A DNA stretch of 64,000 nt, from positions 38,432,867 through 38,496,866 of the forward strand of contig NC_088868.1 in assembly GCF_032884065.1 (NCBI RefSeq), in the 5' to 3' direction. The stretch's first letter is position 1; each line of letters starts with the position of its first letter. The DNA comes from Artemia franciscana (taxonomy: Eukaryota > Arthropoda > Branchiopoda > Anostraca > Artemiidae). Position numbers and translations under genes: made by a program. Below, one piece after another: positions 36,397 through 48,668 of this stretch. The notes beneath the pieces are model-generated. The model had not been told where the DNA came from. It did not search any database and saw only the letters and a list, made by a program, of their open reading frames with translations.

Positions 36397-36969
36397 GTAT
36401 GTTTATTTGTGTTAAAACTAGCCTAGTCTTGTTAACACTAGCCTAGTGTTTTAAAGTTACTGTAAAATAAAAGCTTGGCAAGTAAAATTGGTCAAATAAG
36501 GTATAATATAATACTTTGTAAGAAACATGGGTGGAATTAGTGTTTTAGAGTTGTCCTGTAGATGCAAAAGCAGTTGAGCATTTCTTTTTAAGCATCACTT
36601 CCTGGTTTCAATGAAATTTTTTAGTGATTTCAATTTTCTTGGCTGTGAAAAAGGTAATGCCCCCTCATATAAGGTTTCATCAATTTAATGAACAGTCTAG
36701 TTTATCCCTATGGTTATTTTTGGGCCTAGAATAATGGCCCAGTACTTGGACAGTGCCTGATTTTTGCCTGATTAAAATTATATTAGTTCTTGTAGTTCCT
36801 GATTAAGAATTATACTGTTTGTGTCAGGATTAAAAATTGTTGAAAAAGTTTTTCTACAAAAAGCAACCCATACTATGGATTCGTATGGAAAAAGAAACTG
36901 AAAATATATGCAATATTATTTTTTCCATGAAAAAGAATATGTCAATAAAAAACGAACAGAAGTTGATAT
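36397..36969. other. no gene recognised; would be intron
   Basis: AT-rich sequence following the candidate donor. No repeats recognised. Confidence 0.3.
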
Positions 36970-38104
36970 AAAAAAAAAATTCCACAAGACAAGTTTTTTG
37001 AAGAAAAGTAAACAGCTCCATTAAGCCAAGAATGAGCAGAAATTAAGTCAAATAATCTTTCAAGCGTAAAACTACCTATATGTCTTTCAATAAGTAAATG
37101 AAACTCAAAACAAACAGAAATTGCAATAAATAGCTGAGTCAAACTCAAAACGAGCAAAAAATCAACATCAGTATGGCTGATAACACCAATGCCTTCTTAT
37201 TACTAAAACACAATTTGCGCTTTGCTGAAAACAAAGTACGTTTGAAATGTTTTCACCTTTCTTATTTTCATAAATACAAATTATCAAAACCTTAAGGAAA
37301 CAAATGTCAGTTTAGGTTAATTAAACTGACAATCCACGGTCATTTGTTGTTTTTTTCTTTGTTTGTTGTTTTTTTTTTCAGTAAAGCGCAAATGATGTTC
37401 TTGTCTTGAGAAGACATTGGGCTTATCAGCCCTACTCATGTTAATTTCGAATTGGTCACAATTTGGTAGTATGTTCAACGCTTGGACTTAGAAAAAGTTC
37501 TAAGGATGAATGGTTCTCCAACAAAACTTGCACTGATCAACCAGTGAAAAGAATTAAAGAAGGACCCCCAAGCAGTCTACAGGAGCCAACCATACAAAAT
37601 CATTGATAAAGCGGTGAAGAAAAGCGCTAGATTCGATAAACTTCAATACCTGGACTGGAAAGTTTCTGAAGTCGAAGAAACTGTTAAAAAATAGATAGCT
37701 ACTCCTTGTATAAGGTTAAAGAATACATTTTTGGCAATGATTCCAACCCTGAAGGACCACCAAAAGGCGATTCTTGAAATCCAGTGGGAGACCCAAAAGC
37801 TGTCAAGGAAGCATGGGCACTACACATAAAAAAAAGCTGTTCACCACCACCTGAAGAACTTAGAATCCCAGTAAAACCACTGTTCTTGCTTGACATTAGT
37901 TCTGATTGACCTACAGCCGAAGTAATCTTCTAAGCCTCAAAGAAACTGAAGAAAAATATAAAACTCGTTTTAACTTCATCTATTTATTGATATTGATTTG
38001 TGGTAGTTTTACGCTTGGAAGATTGTTTGATTAAATATCTGTCCATTCTTGGCTTAGGGGAGCTCTTTACTTTTTGAAAACCTTGTCTTTTCGAATTTTT
38101 TTTT
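36970..38104. mobile_element. 1.1-kb element with about 110-bp terminal inverted repeats
   Basis: Left arm 36970-37080 (AAAAAAAAATTCC, AAGACAAG, AAGCCAAGAATG, CAAGCGTAAAACTACC) and right arm 37992-38104 are inverse copies at roughly 75-80 percent. The interior has a coding-like plus-strand stretch at about 37500-37690 (DPQAVYRSQPYKIIDKAVKK, ARFDKLQYLDWKVSEVEETV) broken by stops, followed by a Pro-rich segment. I recognise no transposase. It may be a captured or retroposed mRNA fragment between inverted repeats, or a decayed DNA transposon. Confidence 0.55.
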
Positions 38105-39390
38105 CTTAAATACACTATAGTTAGTAACAATTCATTCGGTAGCAATTGCTTGAAAACTTGGCTAAATCTTAGAAAACGGGGTGTTGAACTTTTGTTTTCC
38201 ATTTGTTAGGGCCCATCCGAAGTCTTCGACCACCCCTTCCACATAATGTGCCTCTGGGAAAAATAAATGAACAAACTTTAATACTTTAAACCATTATGGG
38301 TCTTTATAAAAGGTAATGCTGTACAATTGTATCTCACTTAAACAGGGGAGAAGAAATTTCAATTTCCTTTCTAATGAAGATACTGAATTTTCCGGGGGGG
38401 GGGGGGGGTAAATGCTGGATCCCAGTGGAACGGCGGCATGATAACACAAATTTTTTGGGGTGTAAGATTTAAAACAAAACAGAGGATATTGATTCTGAGT
38501 AGACTTTATATATTGTTGAAAATCCAGATCATTCAGTTCTTTTTGATGAGGCAACTTAAATATATCTGGAGCAAATGGCTTCCCACAGTCTTTTGGAAGG
38601 GAATGTAAATTTAAAAAAAAAAATGCGTTAAAAATGAAATTAAAAATACATAAACAGAGACATTGCTTTAAATAGAGATTGCGGAGATATTCCTGTAAAC
38701 CCAATTTACAATAACTTTTTCTTCAGCTTAAATTAAGATCATCTAACCACACTTTTAATAAAAATTAGGTCAGTAGACAAGCTCAGTCAATCACTAAGCA
38801 GACATTTCTTGCCCAATCTAATTGATTAATAGTCTGATTTATTCTGATTTGGCTTCTTTGATTTGAGCTTTTTTCTGCTCTGTTAAGAGTTACCTCAAAA
38901 GGTTACTTTTCTTCTTTTATTTTGAGCACTGAAGAAGGCTGGGCGGTAATCCTTGACGAAATATCTGCTTCTGTCATTTTTGCTTCTTTTCTTTCCACTG
39001 GCTGATAATACTCCCGTTTTTCTTGTTCTCGGCTTTTTATTTTATAATTTTTGTTCTTGTTTGTCATAATTTCGTCCCTGCTTGTAGCCCTTTCTGTCTA
39101 ACATTTCACAGAACTAATATAATTTTATTTCAGCTAATGTTTTGCCATTTAGAAATTATAGTTACTTGCACTATAACAGACTTTATCATTCTGATAACAA
39201 GAGAGTGATGTACGGCCTTATAATATGATGTACGGCCTCCAGATAGACGGCCTTGTAAACCAGGTAATACAGCTATACGCAGAACAAAATATCCAAACCT
39301 GTTACTGTCAGCCTCTTCGCGCTTTTATACTGTGAAAATTCCAAACCCTCGTAAAATTTGTCACTAATATATGCAAGATACCGCTAAAAT
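38105..39390. other. no gene recognised
   Basis: It contains a poly-G run (38394-38408) and a CTGAAGAAGGCTGGGCGG..GACGAAATATC block at about 38930-38970 of the type seen in Penelope terminal repeats. A minus-strand 136-codon ORF (38294-38704) spans the G-run and has no domain. Confidence 0.35.
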
Positions 39391-39398
39391 ACTTAAAA

Positions 39399-39753
39399 CA
39401 GAGGCGCCATTTGGACTAAATCTTGGGGTGGGCATGAACTCCATCTTCCCCCCCCCGACTCACTTCGTGTCGCGTAATCATCTAGGAAATGGGCATTTGA
39501 CAGAACTCGAGAATTTTATTATATATCTTACCTACTTTCAAAGTTTATAATGATTAATAGCAAAAAGCGTAATTACCCCAAGGGTCGTCAAGTACGCTCT
39601 TTGGTTAATAGGCGTGCAGTAATTTCAAATCAACTGGACAGAATGGATTATTGTGGCCAGCAAAGGGCCCTCTGTGGTGGAAGCTTGGGCCCCTTGGAAA
39701 ATCTGGGGTGGGCTTTTGCCCACCCCTGACCCCCCCCCCCAATGGCGCCTCTG
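39399..39753. mobile_element. hAT-type MITE with 8-bp target duplication (355 bp)
   Basis: Terminal inverted repeats CAGAGGCGCCATTTGG and AATGGCGCCTCTG are flanked on both sides by ACTTAAAA (39391-39398 and 39754-39761). An 8-bp duplication and a CAGAGGCG-type terminus are hallmarks of hAT transposons. The inside is noncoding, with C-runs and a GTGGGCTTTTGCCCAC hairpin. It depends on a hAT transposase encoded elsewhere. Confidence 0.9.
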
Positions 39754-39978
39754 ACTTAAAATACTAGTTTTACGGGGGTTCGTAAAATTACGGTAAAATA
39801 TCCAGTTTTACTATGACCAATTTTACCAGTTACAGCACTAGAAAGTTGCTAATGGTGGAAGTTTTGGTATTTCATGGATCCGTGTAAAATTGGTATTTTA
39901 CCCGTTTTATGTGTTTGACGTATTTTTCTGTATTTTACGGGCACATTTTATGAAGACTTTTAGTTTTCACTGCAACCA

Positions 39979-41165
39979 TCAAACAGTTGGTGGTAACTGA
40001 CTGTAAAAAGGAGCGACTCGGATCAATATAGTTTCTTAAACTCCAAAAAACGGAATTTCGATATAAATAGATACATCAAGAGAATCAGAAGTTCATCGCT
40101 ACACATCAAAAGTTACGCGTCTCAGAAAATTCGTCTTATTTTAAATAGGGGAAACACCACCCAAAATTCAAGGAATCTAAAAGAAAATGACACCGTCTGA
40201 TTCAGCGTACCAGAACTTGTACCTACATACAAGTTTCAAGCTCATATGTAAAAAAAAGTGGAATTTTGCTATTTTCGCCAGAAGACATGTCACAAATGCG
40301 TGTTTGTTTGTTTATTTTCCCCAGGGGTGATTGTATCGAAATAATGGTCCTACAAGATCAGGAGAGGGTGCATTCGGACGGAAGCTAAAAGTTCCAGTCC
40401 CCTTTTTGAGTAAACAAGGAGATTGGAGGGCACCTAGACCCCCTCCCACGCCTCTTTTTCCCCAAATTTATCTGGTCAGAATTTTGAGATAGCCATTTTG
40501 TTTAGTATAGTTGAAAGATCAAATAATTTTTTTTATAGATAAATTCGCCCCTCCTAGTCCGTGGGAAGAGTTCTGTAAGCTATGAAGTTCGCCCATTGTT
40601 TACGTATAGTATTTATTATTGGGAAGCATACAGACATCTTTTAATGGGGGAATTATTTGCTTAGGGTGGATTTCCGTAGGAGGGATCTTTGGGGAGAAAG
40701 CTTTCCAGGGGAAATCTCTCATTGGGGTGATTTGACAGAATTCCAGTAAGAAATTCTTTTTAATTATTTTACATTCTCTTTTCTAACTTGATTTTGCACG
40801 TGGATATGTTCCGCGGGAATTATGCGGGGAATATGTTCCGTGTGTTTTTTTTTTCATGAAAAAATTTTCTCGGAAAGGGACATTTCCAGAGTGATTGACA
40901 TGTCTTTTTTGAAATGAAAGTATGTTAAGAAGAATTTCTTTAGGCTGAATTGTCTGCAAGACATTTTACGGAACGGGTGATTTTCCGTGAAGATGGAACT
41001 GCCTGGAGGGATTTTAACAGGAGGGGGTGGCACTTTACGTTGGATGAAATTTCCAAGAAGAAGTTTTTCAGTGGGGGCAGGGGGGGTCATTGAGGGTGTG
41101 CCAGATTTACCGATACTATTTGAAAAAAGATAAGAAATTAAATAAATAGACAAAACCTGCAATTT
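39979..41165 (+). mobile_element. old family A copy, 3' truncated
   Basis: Head TCAAACAGTTGGTGG after A. It follows the family interior order (ATACATCAAG, GAAACACC, TCAGCGTA, GGAGGGCACCTAGACCCC, GAGATAGCCATTTTGTT) with strong divergence and extra TTTCC/GGAATT blocks near 40790-41050. It stops where the next copy begins. Confidence 0.7.
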
Positions 41166-41169
41166 ATGA

Positions 41170-42720
41170 GCGATTCGGCTCAATAGTAACCGAAACTCTA
41201 AAAACGGAACTTTAATAATAATAGATACATCGAAAGAATCTGCTTATAATGCTAATTCCAAATATATTAGATTCATGGAGTTTAGTGCTGTCCATCAAAA
41301 GTTACGAGCATGAGAAAATTTGCGTGGTTTTTCAAATAGGAGAAAACACCCCTAAAATTCAAGGAATCTCAATGAAAATCGTTTCATAATATTGTCCTTA
41401 CTGTAGTAGTATCAAGCTCCTATCTGCAAAAATGTAGAGTTTTGCTATTTTTGCCAGAAGATTGATCACGGATGCGTGTTATTTGTTGTTGTTTTTTTTT
41501 CAGGGGTGATCATATTGAAATAATTATACTAGGAGATCGAGAGAGAGTGCATCTGGACGGAAATTAAAAGCTCTAGTGTCCTTTTTAAGTGACCAAAAAG
41601 ATTGAAGGGGAACTGTGCCCCCTCATACGCCCATTTTCCTCCTAAAGTTATCTGATCAAAATTTTGAGATAACTATTTTGTTCAATACCGTTAATAGATC
41701 AAATAACTATGTTTCTAAGTGTAAAATGACCCTCCTCCCCCCATAGTCCGTGGGAAGACGCTTGTAAGTTATGAAATTTGCCCATTTACTTACTGCATAG
41801 TATTTGTTATTGGAAAGTATATACACATTTTTTGGAGGGGGGTTGTCCTTTGGGTGGATTTCTATAGGTAGAATCTTCCTTGGGAAGGAAAATATATTGG
41901 GGGGGGGAATTTCCAGGGGAAATGTTACACTTAACAGAATTACTATATGAAATTCTTTTTAATTGTGTTACATTCTCTTTGCCAAATTTTTCATGTGAAG
42001 ATGTTCCGGGGGAAATATCCGGGGGCTATTTTCCGTGTGTTTTGATTTTTGGGAAATAATTTCCATGGAAGGGGCATTTCTGGAATTATCGAGAAATCGA
42101 TTAGAGTAAAGTTCTATTCAAATGAAAGAATGCTAAGAAGAATGTTTCAGGCTGAATCGTCCGGAAGTAATTTAACGGGGATGGGGGGATTCTCATTGAG
42201 GATGAAACTGTCTGGAAGGAATTTGTCTGGGGGAGGAGGGCACCATAGGCTGGATGAAATTTCCATGGAGGAGTTTTCTGTGAGAGGGAGGGGTATATTT
42301 CATAGGCGGTGAGCTAGATTTACCAGCATTGTTCGAAAACCGAACAGAAACTATTCCTTATATGATGGGTTTCCCCCTCCTCAATACCTTCCTCTTTACA
42401 CTAAAGCTTGACTGTTTGTCCCAATTTACAAATAAAAGGCTACTGAAACGTAGGGGCCATTTAATTAGAATAGGAAGCTTTTTAAAAGTGCTAACAGCTT
42501 TAGCGTAAAGAGCAAGGTATTGAGGGGGGGGACTCTTCATATACAGAATAAATCTGCCAAAATTAATATGCAAATTTGTTTTAATTTTTCTTGTACAATA
42601 TACAATCATCTAATTTCGAATCTAAATTAGTTGAAAAACGTTCAGAAATTAAATAAAAAAGCATTTTTTTTTAAAACTGAAAGTAAGAAGCGACATTAAA
42701 ACTTAAAACGGATAGAATTA
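41170..42720 (+). mobile_element. old family A copy, head truncated
   Basis: It starts within the head (GAGCGATTCGGCTCAATAGT). The interior is similar to the preceding copy, including the same extra blocks, so the two form a subfamily or a tandem. A decayed tail reaches GTAAGAAGCGACATT near 42690 and breaks inside the palindrome. Confidence 0.65.
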
Positions 42721-42739
42721 ATTTTAAATTAATTCTAAA

Positions 42740-44290
42740 ATCTATCTGCAGTCTTCCAAAAATAGAAATGGAAATTGTAGCCCCCCCCCCTGGTATAAGG
42801 ATTGTAACTTGTATAATTTACAGTTATTTTATATAAACAATCTCAGAGATCGTTTTTTGTTATAAAGTAGTGTATTTTCTTGGATATGTGTGTGGGGTTG
42901 AGGAGCCTAAGCCCCCTCCCTCAAGACAAGGATTGTAACTTGTAAAATTTACAATTATTTACGTAAAGAATCTTATAGATTGTTTTTTCTGAGAAAGTAG
43001 TGTATTTTGTTTGATATGTGTGTTGGGGTAGAGGGGCATGAGCCAAAAGCTTGTTCCTAATTTGCTGTTTTTCGTTGAAGCTTTTGTGGATTAGTGGCTA
43101 GACTGAGATTCTGAGTGCTCTCCCAAAAACATACTCTTGGGAAGCACTTGAGTCAATCAAAGACGATATATGAGACCAATCGTGTACGGAGTCTTGTTAA
43201 GGGAGAGGGGCCGAGCTAACTTTTAAGTTTTTACTTTAGTATTTGACCTTTGAAGAACAGCATGTGAGATGAGGCTGAAAATGAACCCGAGACAATCAAA
43301 AGATGTCGTTTGTGTAAATATTGTATAGATTTGTCACATAATCCCTGGGATGGCTTGAGGGATCGAGTTGAAACTTTGAGGAAAAGCTAGAAAGGCTACG
43401 CTAAGGGGGGTGGGTGATCTAACTTCAAATCTTGACTTGGAGATTTTGCTTATTGGAGACGACTTGGCGGATAGCTAATGACATTTTTGCCCCTTTTGGA
43501 CAAAAGGAGGGTGGAACAAGGGGATATCAAGATTCCGCGTTTATCTCCTGTAGGGAATACACAATTATGTTGCTTGTCCAGACAGAAATAGTATTTTTGT
43601 TCTATTGTGTCCTATGCGCCGTATAATTTGTGCACGATGAAGTAGCAAGAAAGCAGTGAAGGCAGTGTATGCTGCCAAGTGTTTGAAATTGCTTATCTGC
43701 AACTTCTCAAGAACAGCTTGGAGTATCAACTTAAACTTCCGAAAATTGTTTAGAATGATCTTGAAACAAATAAGAATCCGGCTTTTTAAAACGGCATGTC
43801 TGCGCTATGTAAGAAACAGTTTAGGGTAGAAAGATTCCTGGAATTTTGAGAGCGTGTAGAATTAAGTTAAATGATGCTCAATGTGATCTTGTCAAAATGT
43901 GTTTGAGCTATAGCTCAAGAATAGCTAAGGATATCACGTTGAAACTTTCAGTAAATTTTAAAAGGGCTATTGAACAAGCCAAATAAAAAATAAACCGTAG
44001 CCGCTAAGGGTTTTTTTAAGTTGAAACTTCTAAGGAATGGTGAACTAAATAAAATATAAAAAAAAACATGTTTGTCCAGTTCGTCAAATTGGTGTATCTG
44101 CAATCTCTCAGGTTCAGCTAAGGGTACTAATTTCAAACATTAAGGGAATGATGAGGGAGATTTTGAACTAGATCAGAGGATACTGTATGCATCCAGGTTT
44201 TCAAAATGGTGCATCTATTATATGTCAAGGGCCGCAAAGGGTATTGAAACTTTCAGGTAGCGCTGAAGGGGATACTGAAATATGATATAA
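42740..44290 (+). repeat. family C repeat
   Basis: Decayed tandem-like units with GGATTGTAACTTGTA, ACTCTTGGGAAGCAC, ATCTC(A)AGAATA and GAAACTTTCAG blocks and near-regular 150-200-base spacing. The same blocks in the same order recur at 50030-52000 and 59190-60260. Noncoding. Confidence 0.5.
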
Positions 44291-44397
44291 CAAAAGGTAC
44301 TATGTGAATAGAATTTATCATAATGCTGTATCGGAACTATGCGAGAACAGCCGATTATATAAGAATATTCTTTCTACTTTCTACCATTTTTCTTTAG

Positions 44398-44559
44398 AAT
44401 TAGAAGAAGGGAAAACGACAGCGAACGATGAAGAACTGAACCAATTAAAATTCTCTGATTTGCCAGTTAAACAGGAACTGAATTCTGCAGCCATTTTGAC
44501 ACAATTGAAGATTGACCTTGACTTTCCTGAGACTAGTATATCTCTTGGCCATAATAAAG
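44398..44559 (+). CDS. candidate host coding exon (paralogue of 36230-36396)
   Basis: Acceptor CCATTTTTCTTTAG before 44398, donor AAAG then GTACTATT at 44560. The open frame reads LEEGKTTANDEELNQ in the first part and ends LKIDLDFPETSISLGHNKG, matching the end of the exon at 36230 (10 of 19 residues) with the same phase-1 donor. No in-frame ATG lies inside the exon, so it would be internal, or the frame runs in from upstream (open back to 44304). It is acidic, with no recognised domain. Either a duplicated exon of one gene, a tandem gene copy, or a pseudo-exon. Confidence 0.45.
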
Positions 44560-44818
44560 GTACTATTTGAGAGTTGTTTTATTTACATTTTCTATTTTTT
44601 TGTGTTTTTTTCCTGATTTGTTTACCTCTGTTCATTCTTCATTAAAAAAAGAAAAAAATATAGAAGTAAAAGTAGGTTTTTTTTATCGTTACCTTTTCTC
44701 GGAATTTCGATTAGAATTAACATTAATTGAAAAAATAAAGAAAGTGAAGTTAGTATACAGCTTAGAAGGAAACAGTGGGCATCTCGCTCTTCAACTCCCC
44801 TGTTCCCTTCTCATTTAA

Positions 44819-47800
44819 TTAAATAAAAAAAAACTAGTTTTTTTAACTGAAAGTAAGGAGCGACATTAAAACTTAAAACGAACAGAAATTACTCCGTATA
44901 CGAAATGGGTTGTCCCCTCCGCAATCCCTCCCTCTTTACGCTAAAGCTTTTAATCAAACAGTTCGTGGTAACGAATTGTAGTAAGGAGCGACCCGGCTCA
45001 ATAGTAACCAAAACTCTAAAAAATGGAATTTTGATACCAATAGCTACATAAAAAATTGCATTTTATTGCTGATTTCAAATATATAACTTTCATCAAGATT
45101 AGTCTGACCTATCAAAAGTTACAAGCCTGAGAAAATTTGCCTCATCTAAGAAAATAGGGGAAACACCCCGTAAAAGTCATGCAATCTTAACGATAATCGC
45201 ACCATCAGATTCAGCGTATCAGAGAGCCTTATTGTGGAAGTTTCAAGCCTCTATCTACAAAAATGTGGAATTTCGCATTTTTTGCCAGAAGACAAATCAC
45301 GGATGCGTGTTTATTTGTTTTTTTTCCAGGGGTGATCGTATCGACCCAGTCGTCCTAGAATGTCGCGGGAGGACTCATTGTAACGGAAATTAAAAGTTCT
45401 AGTGCCCTTTTCAAGTGACCAAAAAAATTGGAGGGCACCTAGGCTCCCACGCTCATTTTTCCCAAAAGTCACCGGATCAATTCTGAGATAGCCATTTTAT
45501 TCACCATAGTAAAAAAAAAACTAATAACTATGTCTTTTGGGACGACTTACTACCCCGCAGTCTCCCTAGGAAGGGTTGCAAGTTACAAACTTTGACCTGT
45601 GTTTACATATAGTAATGGTTACTGGGAAGTGTATGGACGTTTTCAGGGGATTTTTTTTTGGTTTGGGAGGGATAGTTGAGGTAGGGGGGTCACGCAGGAG
45701 GATCTTTCCATGGAAAAACTTCTCATGGGGGAAGAGACTTTCAATGAAGGGGGCGCAGGATTTTTTTGCATTATTTAAAAAAACAAGGAAAAATTAAATA
45801 TGAGAAGTTTTTTCTACCGAAAGTGAGGAGCAGCATTAAAACTTAAAACGAGGAGAAGTTATTGCGAATATGAGGAGTATACCTCCTCGTAATACCTCGA
45901 TCTTTACGCGAAAGTATTTTTAGTAATTTCAACTATTTATTCTACGGCCTTTGTGATTCAAGGGTCGTTCTTAAGGAATTGGGACAGAATTTAAGCTTTA
46001 GTGTAAAGAGCGAGGCATTGACGATGGGTGAACTCCCTCATATACGCAATAAAAATATACGAATATAGAAGTTCGTTGCGTAAGTTAATTCGTAAATTAC
46101 GTATATTTTTTACTAATGAAAATGTTCGTAAAACAATTAAAAGTTCTAATTGCCTTTTTAAGTAATCAAAAAATTAGAGGGCAGCTAGGCTTCCTCCCTC
46201 TCTCCTTTTTTCTCAAAATTTTCCGATTAAAACTATGAGAAAGCCATTTAGCCAAAAAGAAAATTAACATGCAAATTTCGTTTTAATTATTTATGTGTGG
46301 AGAGCCAAGATCAAAACATGCATGAATTAAAAAACGTCCAGAAATTAAATTAAAAAAAGTTTTTTTAAATGAAAGTAAGGAGCGACATTAAAACTTAAAA
46401 CGAACAGAAATTACTCCATATATGAAAGGGGCTTTTCTTCCTCAACGCCCGCTCTTTACGCTAAAGTTTTTTCCTTTTTTAAAAAGTAGAGCTAAGAGAA
46501 AGAGTCAAACTTTAGCGTACATTGGGAGGCGTTGAGGAAGAAAAGCCCCTTTCATATACGGAGTAATTTCTGTTCGTTTTAAGTTTTAATGTTGCTCCTT
46601 ACTTTCAATTAAAAAAACTTGTTTTTTTTATTTAATTGTTTAAAAAAGTGGAATTGTGGCAAAGGGTCAAACTTAGCGTAAAGAGCGAGGGATTGCGGAG
46701 GGGACAGCCCATTTCATATACGGAGTAATTTCTGTTCGTTTTAAGTTTTAATGTCGCTCCTTACTTACAGTAAAAAAAAACTGTTTTTTGTATATTTAAT
46801 TTTTGAACGTTTTGAATTAATGTATGTTTGATTTTGGCTCTCCGCACATAAATTATTAAAATGAAATTTGTATATTAATTCTTTTTTTGGCTAAATGGCT
46901 TTCTCTTAGTTTTCATCAGACGATTTTGAGAAATAAGGGGTGGAGAAGGAGGCCTAGTTGCCCTCCCATTTTTTGGTTACTTAAAAAGGCAACTAGAACT
47001 TTTAATTTTTAACTAACGTTTTTATTAGTAAAAAATATACGTAACTTAAGAATTAACTTACGTAACAAACTTTTATATTCTTATATTTTTATTACGTATA
47101 AGAGGAGGTTTGTACCTTCGTTAATACCTCGCTCTTTACACTAAATCGTAAGTTTTGTCCCAATTCTTTAAGAATGATCCCTGAATCGGAAAGGCAGTAG
47201 AATAAATAGTTGAAATTACTAAAAATACTTAAGCATAAAGAGCGAGGTATTTATCTCCTCCTAAATACCTCGCTCTTTATGCTAAAGTATTTTTAGAACC
47301 CCTCATGTGCGTAATAATCTCTGTTCGTTTTAAGTTTCAATGCTACTCCTTACTTTCAATTGAAAAAACTTTTCATGTTTATTTTTTCATTGTTTTCTAT
47401 AGTAATGCTAGAAAATCCTGTACCCTTTTCATTGAATTTTTCTTCCCCATGACATATTCCTCCAAGGAAAGATCCGTCCACATAGCCCTTTCCCCTCAAA
47501 CCAAAAAAATCCCCCTGAAACATCTGTACACTCCCCAATAACCATTACTATATGTAAACACTGGTCAAAGTTTGTAACTTGCAGCCCCACCCCCAGGGAT
47601 TTTGGGGGAGTAAGTCATTCCCAAAGACATAGTTATCATGGTTTTCGAGTACGCGGAACAAAATGGCTATCTCAAAATTTTGATCCGTTGACTTTGGGAA
47701 AAAATGAGGGTGGGAGGGGGCCTAGGTGCCCTCCAATTTTTTTGGTCACTTAAAAAGGGCACTAGAACTTTTCATTTCCGTTAGAATGAGCCCTCTTGCA

Positions 47801-48205
47801 ACATTCTAGGACCACTTGGTCAATACGATGACCCCTGGAAAAAAAACACGCATCCGTGATTTGTCTTCTGGCAAAAAATAGGAAATTCCACATTTTTGTA
47901 GATAGGAGCTTGAAATTTTTGCTCCAGGGTTCTCTGATACGCCAAATGCGATGGTGAGATTTTCGTTAAGATTTTATGACTTTTAGGGGGTGTTTCCCCC
48001 TATTTTCCAAAATAAGGCAAATTTTCTCAGGCTTGTAACTTTTGATGAGAAAGACTAAATTTGATGAAACTTATATATTTAGCATCAGCATAAAAATTCG
48101 ATTCTTCTGATGTATTTCTTAGCATCAAAATTCCGTTTTTTAGAGTTTCGTTTACTATTGAGCCGGGTCGCTCCTTACTACAGTTCGTTACCACGAACTT
48201 TTTGA
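44819..48205 (-). mobile_element. family A element, minus, split by a nested copy
   Basis: The outer copy runs from its tail at 44819 (TTAAATAAAAAA) to its head at 48205 (TCAAAAAGTTCGTGG on the minus strand), 1705 bases after subtracting the inner copy. On its own strand the flanks are A before the head and T after the tail. The palindrome centre is interrupted at 44953/46636. Confidence 0.9.
44954..46635 (+). mobile_element. family A element nested in the outer copy (1682 bp)
   Basis: Full-length, head TCAAACAGTTCGTGG after A and tail ATTTAA before T, with its own palindrome at about 46330-46635. It lies exactly at the loop of the outer palindrome. Deleting it rebuilds GCTTTTAATTGTTT, the sequence found at that place in uninterrupted copies. 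Confidence 0.9.
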
Positions 48206-48254
48206 TCAGATAAGACATCCGCATTATGAAAACGAGATTGAACTTAGTGTAATA

Positions 48255-48375
48255 TCAAACAGTTCGTGGGAACGAACTGTAGTAAGGATTGACCCGGCTC
48301 AATAGTAAACGAAACTCTAAAAAACGGAATTTTGATGCTAAAATATACATCAAAAGAATCAGATTTTCATGCTGA
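48255..48375 (+). mobile_element. family A head fragment
   Basis: The first 121 bases of a head (TCAAACAGTTCGTGG after A), ending abruptly at GCTGA. It begins only 49 bases from the end of the preceding copy. 48376-48668 holds nothing recognised. Confidence 0.85.
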
Positions 48376-48668
48376 AGGAAACAAAATGAATTTTTTTAGC
48401 AAAAGCTCTAGTAAAAACACTGGAAAACCTGCTGGAGACTGCTAACAAGCTGCACTAACTGAGTTTTATTTTAGAGGAATATTTCAATCTAAATGACATT
48501 GCTTTGTTTTATATTAAGCATTTTTCGCTACAAAATATTATTTAGTTTTTTATTTTCATTTTCGCAGTGTTTATTTTAAGTATCAGTATCATTTAGTGGT
48601 ATCATGTAAAAGGTTCTTTTTGTTAGTTCGACACCCCCCACAGCTTTTCTGAAAGTTTAAACTTATTA

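Noticed and set aside
38294..38704. 136-codon minus-strand ORF
   Set aside because: It reads through a poly-G run as a proline stretch and has no recognisable domain.
44947..44956. TTAA target duplication (piggyBac-like) for family A
   Set aside because: The nested copy shows TTAA on both sides, but the left flanks at 25714 and 55171 and the head-side flank at 31729 are CCTA, CTTA and GTAA, so only the element's own end supplies TTAA.
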